This document shows positions 23,560-29,987 of a stretch of 64,000 nucleotides of DNA, piece by piece. This DNA is from a virus: IMG/VR virus record IMGVR_UViG_3300050821_010968, positions 1 to 64,000 of that record; one strand, written 5' to 3'. The notes under the pieces were generated by a model that had not been told where the DNA came from, made no database searches, and saw only the letters and a list, made by a program, of their open reading frames with translations. How positions within the stretch are numbered: the first letter of the stretch is position 1; each line of letters begins with the position of its first letter. The position numbers and the translations under genes were made by a program.

Positions 23560-25032
23560 ATGCAGTGGTTCGATGTCGATAAGGCTGGTCTGGCGAAGCT
23601 CCTCGAACGAAAGGGCAAACAATTCATCGTTCATGAACTCATCCAGAATGCGTGGGACGAAAAGACCAAACGTGTTGATGTCCGTATCAAGCGTATTCCC
23701 GGATCACCTTACGTTTCGTTGACAGTTTCGGACGACAATCCAGACGGCTTTGCCGATCTCTCTCACGCTTTCACCTTATTTGCCGAATCGAATAAGAAGG
23801 GAAATGCCGAGAAGCGTGGGCGTTTCAATCTCGGCGAAAAACTCGTTCTGGCTCTCTGCCGAAAGGCTTCAATACGTTCCACAACAGGCGCAGTGTATTT
23901 CGACGAAGATGGGCGTCGTCGGGGACGAGATACCACAGAAACCGGTTCCATCTTTTATGGCGAACTCAAAATGACAGATGAGGAGATGCACGATTGTCGT
24001 AAGGCGATGTCGCTTCTCATTCCTCCCGTGGGCGTTCAGACGAGTTTCTGGATCGATGGCAGCACAACGGAAATTCTGAACGATTTTCCAATCGAAGCAC
24101 AGTTCGAAGAATCTCTTCCAACCGAAATTGCGGACGCGGAAGGAAATATGCGCCGGACACAGCGCAAAACCGTCGTCACGCTTCACTCCACTTATGGGCG
24201 GCAGGCCTGTCTTTACGAAATGGGCATTCCGGTCGTAGAGATTGATGGACCATTTCATGTCAATGTGCATCAAAAAGTGCCATTGACTTTCGAGCGGGAC
24301 AACGTGACGCCATCCTATCTGGCGCGAATTCACGCCCTTACGGTCGAACATATGAAATATCGACTTACCGCAGAGGAGGTGAATGAACATTGGGTCAAGA
24401 TCGCCATTCAAGAGCAGGGCGACGATCTCAGTGATGAAACAATTTTACGAATTGCCGATCTTCGCTTCGGTAAGAACCGTGTCTCCTTTGATCCAAGCGA
24501 TCAGGAAGCCAACAATATCGCAGTGACGAAGGGCTATCAGGTTATCCACGGCGGATCGATGTCGAAAGCCGAATGGGATGTCATGCGCCGGGCTGGAGCT
24601 ATCCTGCCTGCTGGTAAAGTGACGCCATCGCGACCTGATACGACGATTCCGCGTATAACGATTCCGGAGAGTGAGTGGAAGTTTGGGGAGCGTCTGGTAG
24701 CTCAACTTTGTCGGCGTCTCGCGCCGTACCTCATCGGCATTAACGACCTCAAAGTACAAATCTTCAATAATCCTACAGTCTCCGCAATCGCGACGTATGG
24801 ATCGCGCACGATCAGCTTCAATGTAGGACGGCTCGGCGAGGAATGGTTCGAAGGCCCGTTGGAAGTGATCAACACGCTGATCATCCATGAATTCGCACAT
24901 GAGAAATCCGGAAATCATCTCAGCGAGGCATACTACGACGCCTTAACGGAGATCGGCGCGAAAATGACGACAGTGGCATTGGAGAGGCCTGAAATATTCC
25001 ATCCGTTCATTAAAAGGCGACCTAATGTCTGA
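23560..25032 (+). CDS. GHKL (Bergerat-fold) ATPase fused to an HExxH metalloprotease-like domain
   Basis: A 490-residue protein. The N-terminal 280 residues hold the ATP-binding boxes of Hsp90/MutL/histidine-kinase-like ATPases: HELIQNAWDE (25-34, N box with Glu26, Asn30, Asp33), VSDDNPDGF (G1), and GRFNLGEKLVLAL (G2). The C-terminal 120 residues contain IIHEFAHEKSGNHLSEAYYDAL: HExxH at 443-447, a further His at 453 and an acidic residue at 456, as in zinc proteases. I know no characterised protein with this pairing, so an ATP-gated protease or a chaperone with a structural zinc site are the obvious hypotheses. Start at ATG 23560; an in-frame TTG 6 nt upstream is less likely. Confidence 0.88.
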   Translation: MQWFDVDKAGLAKLLERKGKQFIVHELIQNAWDEKTKRVDVRIKRIPGSPYVSLTVSDDNPDGFADLSHAFTLFAESNKKGNAEKRGRFNLGEKLVLALCRKASIRSTTGAVYFDEDGRRRGRDTTETGSIFYGELKMTDEEMHDCRKAMSLLIPPVGVQTSFWIDGSTTEILNDFPIEAQFEESLPTEIADAEGNMRRTQRKTVVTLHSTYGRQACLYEMGIPVVEIDGPFHVNVHQKVPLTFERDNVTPSYLARIHALTVEHMKYRLTAEEVNEHWVKIAIQEQGDDLSDETILRIADLRFGKNRVSFDPSDQEANNIAVTKGYQVIHGGSMSKAEWDVMRRAGAILPAGKVTPSRPDTTIPRITIPESEWKFGERLVAQLCRRLAPYLIGINDLKVQIFNNPTVSAIATYGSRTISFNVGRLGEEWFEGPLEVINTLIIHEFAHEKSGNHLSEAYYDALTEIGAKMTTVALERPEIFHPFIKRRPNV

Positions 25033-25189
25033 ATTTCATGACTTCTTGGACCCCTCCATCCAATTCATCCCTGTCCTCGATAAGGACGGAGGTGTCATCT
25101 TGTATGACATGTACAAGGATGATATATGGCACGGATCGCGCCGCACGCTGGAGGCGGCAATGGCGTACATGCACTGGCGCTACCCGTGA
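25025..25189 (+). CDS. small hypothetical protein (54 residues)
   Basis: A 54-codon frame starting MSEFHDFLDPSIQF, overlapping the GHKL-protease stop by 8 nt and ending in a GTGA overlap with the next gene. It has acidic and aromatic content. The start and stop linkages on both sides argue that it is translated. Confidence 0.65.
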   Translation: MSEFHDFLDPSIQFIPVLDKDGGVILYDMYKDDIWHGSRRTLEAAMAYMHWRYP

Positions 25190-25467
25190 CTCGAAAGTGG
25201 AAAGACCCGAAGCGAGGAGAGCGTGCTCCATCGAGCCGACGCAAGATTATTGCTCGCTACAAAATCGTCTTTCCCGACTATTCCGAAACGATCAAGGTCA
25301 GCTACACCGTCGATATCGAGGACGGCCTCGCATCCTGTTATCTTTTCAAAGGAAAATGGGAATGCGCTGGAATCTTCCATCACGACGACGTACCGAGTTG
25401 GGCACAACCGCATCCTCATACATCCCGTGTCCTTGTCAAAGCAGAAAAACTCCATGACATTTCTTAG
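25186..25467 (+). CDS. small basic hypothetical protein
   Basis: A 93-residue protein with a basic N-terminus (MTRKWKDPKRGERAPSSRRK), then beta strands and an HHDD segment. GTG start overlapping the previous stop; the longer ATG frame from 25126 would cover most of the 54-residue gene. Function unknown. Confidence 0.65.
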   Translation: MTRKWKDPKRGERAPSSRRKIIARYKIVFPDYSETIKVSYTVDIEDGLASCYLFKGKWECAGIFHHDDVPSWAQPHPHTSRVLVKAEKLHDIS

Positions 25468-25657
25468 CAAGCATCAAACGAGACTCTGCATGATCGTCTT
25501 TATAGGCGCTCTTCTCATGCTCGTGGCTTATGACGTTGGAAGTCTTCTCGTGGTTTGCCCGGACAAGACACGCACACTGACCGATTGCGCTTTGGCGGCG
25601 ATCTTCGGCTATGCGATTTCCGAACAAATTCTCGGCATCATGAGAGATTCGAGATGA
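25454..25657 (+). CDS. small membrane protein
   Basis: A 67-residue protein with one strong span at residues 13-32 (MIVFIGALLMLVAYDVGSLL) and a weaker hydrophobic segment near the end. The ATG lies 14 nt inside the previous gene. Function unknown. Confidence 0.65.
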   Translation: MTFLSKHQTRLCMIVFIGALLMLVAYDVGSLLVVCPDKTRTLTDCALAAIFGYAISEQILGIMRDSR

Positions 25658-25887
25658 GCAAAATTCCGCTCGAAGAATTCATTATGTACTGCACCATGAA
25701 GTTGAGCGGCATCGATCATCCACATCCGCTCGATGCACGGATGGAGGAAGTTTTCAAACGTCTCGATGTCGCGAGGGAACTAGACGGAAGTACGGAAGAA
25801 AAATCAGGTCCATTATTCACGCTGACGTTGATCGAGGGTATTCTCGATATCGTCGATATCGAAGGAGAACCAGAACATGCCACATGA
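25654..25887 (+). CDS. small hypothetical protein
   Basis: A 77-residue acidic protein (MSKIPLEEFIMYCTMKLSG...) with a C-terminal LTLIEGILDIVDIEGE. ATGA overlap with the membrane protein gene. Function unknown. Confidence 0.65.
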   Translation: MSKIPLEEFIMYCTMKLSGIDHPHPLDARMEEVFKRLDVARELDGSTEEKSGPLFTLTLIEGILDIVDIEGEPEHAT

Positions 25888-26086
25888 CGACACGGTTTAT
25901 CTTACATCGGATGAATTCACAGCGCTGATAAAAGAGGCAACACGCGATCATACACTTGATTGCGGCTTTGGCGGCGGACGAATTTGGTTGAAGCGTCGCC
26001 CGGACGGCAGGATCGCATCGGCATGGGCGCTTCCTTTTCTAGCTGTGATGCGCGGAGTGAAGGAGACGGAAAGTGTCCCTGCTTGA
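25877..26086 (+). CDS. small hypothetical protein
   Basis: A 69-residue protein with a Gly-rich turn (DCGFGGGRIW) and a hydrophobic C-terminal segment. It overlaps its predecessor by 11 nt and has AGGAGA upstream. Function unknown. Confidence 0.6.
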   Translation: MPHDDTVYLTSDEFTALIKEATRDHTLDCGFGGGRIWLKRRPDGRIASAWALPFLAVMRGVKETESVPA

Positions 26087-26255
26087 ACGCATTGTGGCTC
26101 GTCTGCGAGCACGTCATGCCAGAAATCCCGGTAGTCATGAAACAATTCGGGCGCTCTGCATCGAAGAAATCAATCGCATGTCGAATGTGGAGTTAATCGA
26201 ATATATCGACTACGCCATTCTGGAACGCGAAGATTTTAGACAGGAAAATTCATGA
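26073..26255 (+). CDS. small helical protein
   Basis: A 60-residue helical protein starting at GTG (MSLLERIVARLRARHARNPG...), basic at the front and acidic at the end. It overlaps the previous gene by 14 nt, with GGAGACGG ahead of the start. Function unknown. Confidence 0.6.
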   Translation: MSLLERIVARLRARHARNPGSHETIRALCIEEINRMSNVELIEYIDYAILEREDFRQENS

Positions 26256-26338
26256 CCAAATTTGTGCGCCATAATGGCGTCACCAGCCGGAAAAGTCGGT
26301 TGACAACCCGCGCCAGCCAGTTTAGGAAGGCCTCATGA
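26252..26338 (+). CDS. possible 28-residue basic peptide overlapping a promoter
   Basis: An open frame of 28 codons (MTKFVRHNGVTSRKSRL...) whose start overlaps the previous stop (ATGA) and whose stop overlaps the next start (ATGA). Its second half contains the class II promoter at 26300-26328. The exact junctions at both ends suggest it keeps ribosomes moving through the promoter region. The peptide itself may have no function. Confidence 0.4.
   Translation: MTKFVRHNGVTSRKSRLTTRASQFRKAS
26300..26328 (+). promoter_or_regulatory. class II promoter, inverted block, near-leaderless
   Basis: -35 TTGACA (26300-26305), 17 nt, -10 TAGGAA (26323-26328). The block reads on the opposite strand in the spacer (AACTGGCTGGCGCGGGTTG). 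The expected start of transcription is close to 26335, the A of the next ATG, so transcripts from this promoter would be leaderless or nearly so. Confidence 0.7.
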
Positions 26339-26598
26339 GCGAACCTTGCGAACATTGTGACGGCACCGGACAGGAGCATCCTGACTGCACGGCTTGCAAT
26401 GGCACCGGCTGGATCATTGATCCAAAAAGCAAGCGCATGATCTGCACCAAATGCGAGGATCGAGCTTGCTCTGTCTGTGACGGTGAAGGTGAGGTGCTGG
26501 ACGAAGATGATGTCAGGATGTCTGACGAAGAGCTTCATGAAGCCGGGTGTTGCGATCTCGATTGTGAATACTGCGCGGAAGAGGAAGAGGGCGAATGA
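26335..26598 (+). CDS. DnaJ-type zinc-finger protein with four CxxC pairs
   Basis: An 87-residue protein with CEHCDGTG, CTACNGTGW, CTKCEDRACSVCDGEGE and a C-terminal CCDLDCEYC, close to the full cysteine-rich domain of DnaJ (CxxCxGxG repeats) but without the J domain. The end is strongly acidic. It could act as a holdase or an adaptor to host DnaK (inference). Located directly at a class II promoter. Confidence 0.75.
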   Translation: MSEPCEHCDGTGQEHPDCTACNGTGWIIDPKSKRMICTKCEDRACSVCDGEGEVLDEDDVRMSDEELHEAGCCDLDCEYCAEEEEGE

Positions 26599-26900
26599 AG
26601 GAATGGACCCCAAAAGTCGGCGAAGAGGTCAAACTCAAAGCTTTCTCCAATGGCTGCCGCAAGCGTCTCGTCAATATTCGCCTCGCCAAGGTCAAACACG
26701 TCACAAGGAGCGGCGCTCTTTCCGTAACACTTAGCGCCCATGTCTTTCAGCGTATCGGCGCTAAGAAATTTATGGTGCATGTTCCGAAGAAATATCAGGC
26801 TGTTTTATTTTCGCAGTATATCGAGCGCGCCACAAAAGCCGATCTTGCGAAACTTCCTCGCACCATTGGTGGTGGCCGCGCCTTTGCGAGGACAATGTGA
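26595..26900 (+). CDS. basic hypothetical protein
   Basis: A 101-residue basic protein; the first 60 residues look like a small beta-barrel (KVGEEVKLKAFSNG...VNIRLAKVKHVTRSG), an SH3/KOW-like layout that often contacts nucleic acid. ATGA overlap with the zinc-finger gene. No firm assignment. Confidence 0.65.
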   Translation: MKEWTPKVGEEVKLKAFSNGCRKRLVNIRLAKVKHVTRSGALSVTLSAHVFQRIGAKKFMVHVPKKYQAVLFSQYIERATKADLAKLPRTIGGGRAFARTM

Positions 26901-27100
26901 TGGGTATTCGCGTTGATCTCAAAAACAACCAATCCGGTTATCCTCACTTCGGTGGCATCAGTGGTCTGCAAGGCTTTACCGGATGGAAACGTTTGGAAGA
27001 GATTCTGCTACACTCGGGAGAACTGAAAGAAGGTGAGACTGTGGAATCCTTTTATGCCAGTAACGATGGAATCGCATTCTCCATCGAGAAGAAGAAATAA
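26900..27100 (+). CDS. small hypothetical protein
   Basis: A 66-residue protein (MGIRVDLKNNQSGYPHFGG...). The start is either the ATG at 26900 (TGATG) or the GTG one codon earlier. Its stop shares a base with the next start (TAATG). Function unknown. Confidence 0.65.
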   Translation: MGIRVDLKNNQSGYPHFGGISGLQGFTGWKRLEEILLHSGELKEGETVESFYASNDGIAFSIEKKK

Positions 27101-27540
27101 TGGCTATCCAGATCGCCGATGCCCTCAGTGATTTCCCCGGCCTCATGCGAGAAGCCGAGCGGCGGGATGCCATCTTCACGCCTATCATCTTGCGCGCACT
27201 TCACCCGCGCTGTGTTATCGTCGGATCGTGGCCTTATATCCATGAAGAGGCCAAGGATGTCGATCTCGTCGTGCCGGAACGACCGACACACGCAACGCGT
27301 CATCCAATGTTCGAATGGCTCAAGGAGAATTTCGAAGGCTATTACGAAAGCAGCGCCATTGGACACCTCTGGCTCAACGCTTATCCAAAGCCAGTCGAAA
27401 TCTTTGAAAGCGATTGCTCTGGCTTTGCCCTACCGTCCGGCAAAGTCGCTATCGCATACCCGAAATGTATTCGCCGGGCACGCTTGATTACATGTTACGG
27501 CGTAACCATACGCGCCGTATGCGAGGAAACGCAGCCGTGA
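27100..27540 (+). CDS. minimal nucleotidyltransferase-fold protein
   Basis: A 146-residue protein. VIVGSWPYIHEEAKDVDLVV (about residues 39-58) fits the nucleotidyltransferase signature hG[GS]x(9-13)DhDh exactly. No other domain is present, so it resembles MNT-type minimal transferases, which add nucleotides to RNA, proteins or small molecules. No HEPN toxin partner is seen nearby. The substrate cannot be told from sequence. Confidence 0.65.
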   Translation: MAIQIADALSDFPGLMREAERRDAIFTPIILRALHPRCVIVGSWPYIHEEAKDVDLVVPERPTHATRHPMFEWLKENFEGYYESSAIGHLWLNAYPKPVEIFESDCSGFALPSGKVAIAYPKCIRRARLITCYGVTIRAVCEETQP

Positions 27541-27962
27541 TCCTTCCCCGCGTTATCATATCGGCGCTCGCCGTCGTCGATCTGCTGCATGCCGAGGGTT
27601 GGAAGCATACCAAAAATGTTCGTGACAAAGGCGTGCGTGATCTCAAAATACCGGCACCATCCGTGACACATGTCTATCGACGCCCACTGACTTGGGTTCG
27701 AGAATTAAGGACATTTGCGTCTTATCATGTGATGCACTTGCCCGGAACACTCTGGCGCGTCAGAATAGGCCGAACTCGAACCAGTTTCTACCGGGTCATA
27801 AGGAAGGATACGGTAGATTATCACGGCTTCCTCACACGCGATATCGAAGCCATCGCAGCACACATAGGAGTACTACAGCATGATGAAATCAGCAGCCGAA
27901 CTCATCGCAACGGTCCTGTCTCGGGATTTGCACGAGGTGAAGACCTCCCGGCACAAGCCTGA
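27537..27962 (+). CDS. basic hypothetical protein
   Basis: A 141-residue basic protein starting at a GTG that overlaps the previous stop; residues 1-18 are mildly hydrophobic (MILPRVIISALAVVDLLH), then Arg-rich (RRPLTWVRELRTF; RVRIGRTRTSFYRV). Its last 83 nt overlap the next gene, an unusually long overlap for this region. Function unknown. Confidence 0.6.
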   Translation: MILPRVIISALAVVDLLHAEGWKHTKNVRDKGVRDLKIPAPSVTHVYRRPLTWVRELRTFASYHVMHLPGTLWRVRIGRTRTSFYRVIRKDTVDYHGFLTRDIEAIAAHIGVLQHDEISSRTHRNGPVSGFARGEDLPAQA

Positions 27963-28122
27963 AATCTATTCTCAGGTCGCGCTTTACTCTATCGAAGGCA
28001 ACCTCTATTGCGCGCCCCGACAAGGGCACCGTCCGCCACGTGGCTTCTCATGGAGCCAGTGGAAGGTTGTCGAAGGGCGTCAGCTTTTCATGGCACCCTA
28101 TTCCGAACAAAAGGTCGCCTAA
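27880..28122 (+). CDS. small basic hypothetical protein
   Basis: An 80-residue protein (MMKSAAELIATVLSRDLHEVK...), basic and Pro/Gly-rich in the centre (PRQGHRPPRGFSW). TAGGAG lies 9 nt upstream, supporting the start despite the long overlap with the previous gene. Followed by a terminator hairpin. Confidence 0.65.
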   Translation: MMKSAAELIATVLSRDLHEVKTSRHKPEIYSQVALYSIEGNLYCAPRQGHRPPRGFSWSQWKVVEGRQLFMAPYSEQKVA

Positions 28123-28130
28123 CCGTATAA

Positions 28131-28166
28131 ATCGGTGGCTCGCTTTGATGAAGGCGAGTCACCGAT
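28131..28166 (+). terminator. strong hairpin, likely terminator
   Basis: ATCGGTGGCTCGC (28131-28143) pairs with GCGAGTCACCGAT (28154-28166) over 13 positions, one of them G-U, around a 10-nt loop. No T run follows; the -35 box of the next promoter begins 2 nt later. The G-U pair favours function on the plus strand. Confidence 0.6.
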
Positions 28167-28167
28167 A

Positions 28168-28219
28168 TTGACAGTTACTCAGGGTCAGTGTCTTATCCAC
28201 CGACACTCCTAATTGAGTC
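28168..28219 (+). promoter_or_regulatory. class I promoter of the SET gene
   Basis: -35 TTGACA (28168-28173); the -10 is TCTTAT (17-nt spacer) or TTATCC (19-nt). The palindrome TGTCT-N7-CGACA lies at 28189-28205 and GAGTC at 28215-28219. Confidence 0.75.
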
Positions 28220-28223
28220 TCCA

Positions 28224-28598
28224 ATGCCGAAGAAACTTGCATGGGCAGCGATTCCTAAGAAGGGACGTGGAGTCATTGCAGCAGCCGCTATTACCGACCG
28301 TGAATTGATCGAGGTATCTCCCGTCATTCCGATCCCGCATGAAGTCGCTGTTGGAGGCGCACTGGATGATTATAGCTTTTCATGGGAAGCCGAACTTGAG
28401 GATGGCGACCCTGCGAAGGCATTTGCAATCGGACTTGGATATCTCTCGCTGTACAATCATTCGAAAAACTCGAATGTTAGATTGCAGCGAAATTTCTCTT
28501 CCCATCTGATTCTCGTGTTCGCCAAACGGGACATTAAGATCGGCGAAGAACTGACGATCAATTACGACATACCGCTTTGGTTCGAGGAGGTAGAATAA
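28224..28598 (+). CDS. SET-domain protein
   Basis: A 124-residue protein made up of a compact SET domain: AAIPKKGRGVIAAAAI (N-terminal GxG), DDYSFSWE, LYNHSKNSNV (the NHS pseudoknot motif), and IKIGEELTINYD (GEELT-x-Y). SET proteins transfer methyl groups from S-adenosylmethionine to protein lysines. Phage and viral SET proteins of this size are known, mostly without known targets. I chose the ATG at 28224, because the earlier GTG frame starts inside the promoter. First gene after a class I promoter. Confidence 0.85.
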   Translation: MPKKLAWAAIPKKGRGVIAAAAITDRELIEVSPVIPIPHEVAVGGALDDYSFSWEAELEDGDPAKAFAIGLGYLSLYNHSKNSNVRLQRNFSSHLILVFAKRDIKIGEELTINYDIPLWFEEVE

Positions 28599-28969
28599 TG
28601 ACTCGTAGTATCGCGGAGTGTATTTCCGATGCAATGACCGTGTGGAATCTCGGTCGTACAGGCGTCATGGCAGCCAACCCAAAGATTGTCGCCGATCTTT
28701 GCGAGAAGATGTGGACGAACCCAGAATATGCCGATCATCGCGAAATGTGCCGGTACGCCGAACGAATGGTCGTGGCACTTCTAACCGCCCAAGGCGCTCC
28801 CGAAGGTTTAATTCCAAAAGTCCTGAACGAACTCAAGTACGCCTCAAGCGGCACCAAGATGGAAACCCATGGACGAGACGTTGTTTCGCGTCGATTGCTG
28901 AATGAAGCCCATGATGTCATTCAAGGGCTACTGGTAGAGCTTGCAATCCATGAGACCGAAAAGGATTAA
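28598..28969 (+). CDS. hypothetical helical protein
   Basis: A 123-residue helical protein (MTRSIAECISDAMTVWNLGR...), with HREMCRYAERMVVALL in the centre. Its ATG shares a base with the SET stop (TAATG), so it may work with or be modified by that enzyme (inference). Confidence 0.7.
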   Translation: MTRSIAECISDAMTVWNLGRTGVMAANPKIVADLCEKMWTNPEYADHREMCRYAERMVVALLTAQGAPEGLIPKVLNELKYASSGTKMETHGRDVVSRRLLNEAHDVIQGLLVELAIHETEKD

Positions 28970-28979
28970 CGCTTCCTTA

Positions 28980-29022
28980 CTGGCGTGCGCGAGTTGACAA
29001 TCACTTCGGCATAGGCTAATAC
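28980..29022 (+). promoter_or_regulatory. class II promoter
   Basis: CTGGCGTGCGCGAG leads into the -35 TTGACA (28994-28999), 17 nt, -10 TAATAC (29017-29022). It drives 29050 onwards. No GANTC in the leader. Confidence 0.75.
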
Positions 29023-29049
29023 CCATCCACACGAACACGGGAGGCCACC

Positions 29050-29601
29050 ATGACGACAGCAGCGGAACTCGATATCTTCACACCCCGCGAACGTTTTCGG
29101 CATTTTCACCGGCTTCTCCGCATAATTCGAAAGACCAAAGACGGTTCCATTCTTCAAGGCAGCATCGAGAAGCGTCACACAGACACATTCCGGAGCGCTT
29201 TACATGCCCTGTTCTATACAGGCCGCGCGGCGCTGGGATGGACAGAAGGCGCTCTGAAAGCCCCTGATCGCAAAGTCGCGATCCGCCTTCTCATCAATGC
29301 ATTCGACCATCGCCGTCGTCATCAGGTTTATCCCTTCACGAAATTTCCATACTGGAAGCCCCATCTGGCGATCCTGACCCGCGAATTGAATGGCGAGATC
29401 AAGCACGATCCGGAGTTGCTGGATCGAATGTTGCCCGATCTTTCCGTTCCTTCGCAAGTCGTGCGCATGCCACAAGACTTGAAGGACCGCATTGCGCGCG
29501 AACTGGATGCGAGCGGCGCACGCGAAGAGGAATTCGACGCGCCCGATCACGAGTTCGCCGATTATCAGGATGAAGGTTTTTATATGGACGCCAGCGAATG
29601 A
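29050..29601 (+). CDS. hypothetical protein
   Basis: A 183-residue protein with a basic, helical first two thirds (RERFRHFHRLLRIIRKTK) and an acidic tail (EEEFDAPDHEFADYQDE). GGGAGG precedes the ATG. No family recognised. Confidence 0.75.
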   Translation: MTTAAELDIFTPRERFRHFHRLLRIIRKTKDGSILQGSIEKRHTDTFRSALHALFYTGRAALGWTEGALKAPDRKVAIRLLINAFDHRRRHQVYPFTKFPYWKPHLAILTRELNGEIKHDPELLDRMLPDLSVPSQVVRMPQDLKDRIARELDASGAREEEFDAPDHEFADYQDEGFYMDASE

Positions 29602-29987
29602 ATGACGACACACTGAAGACACAGCGCGAAGCTGCGTACAATCTCCGGCGCAAGTTGCTCAAGGAGCTTCAAGTCGCATTGGCGAAATGTCGGGCTGCCG
29701 GTGACGGCGATTACCTCCGGCACGTCGTCTATCAGATGGTGCGCGACGCATACGAATGTTCGACTTACGACCGTGAATATCGCATGGAGTATGTCGGGCG
29801 TCTCGAAGGCGCGCGAATCATTCTCGGTGCAGGCAGCCTGCCAAAGCTGGAGAAGATATCTGCTCTCTTCAAGGAGGTTTTGACTGAGGCGCACGACATT
29901 CTCGAAACGGATGGATTAGGAACGCTTCAAACCAGTGATCGTCGGGTTCCGGTTCTCGTGAAGGCGCTTGAGGAGTTCATAGCCTGA
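29598..29987 (+). CDS. hypothetical helical protein
   Basis: A 129-residue, all-helical protein (MNDDTLKTQREAAYNLRRKLL...). ATGA overlap with the gene before it, TGATG with the gene after. Function unknown. Confidence 0.7.
   Translation: MNDDTLKTQREAAYNLRRKLLKELQVALAKCRAAGDGDYLRHVVYQMVRDAYECSTYDREYRMEYVGRLEGARIILGAGSLPKLEKISALFKEVLTEAHDILETDGLGTLQTSDRRVPVLVKALEEFIA

Noticed and set aside
25093-25109. A ninth perfect TGTCN-N7-NGACA palindrome
   Set aside because: It lies inside the 54-residue gene at 25025-25189, with no -35 or -10 around it and no GANTC after it. About one chance copy is expected in a window of this size.
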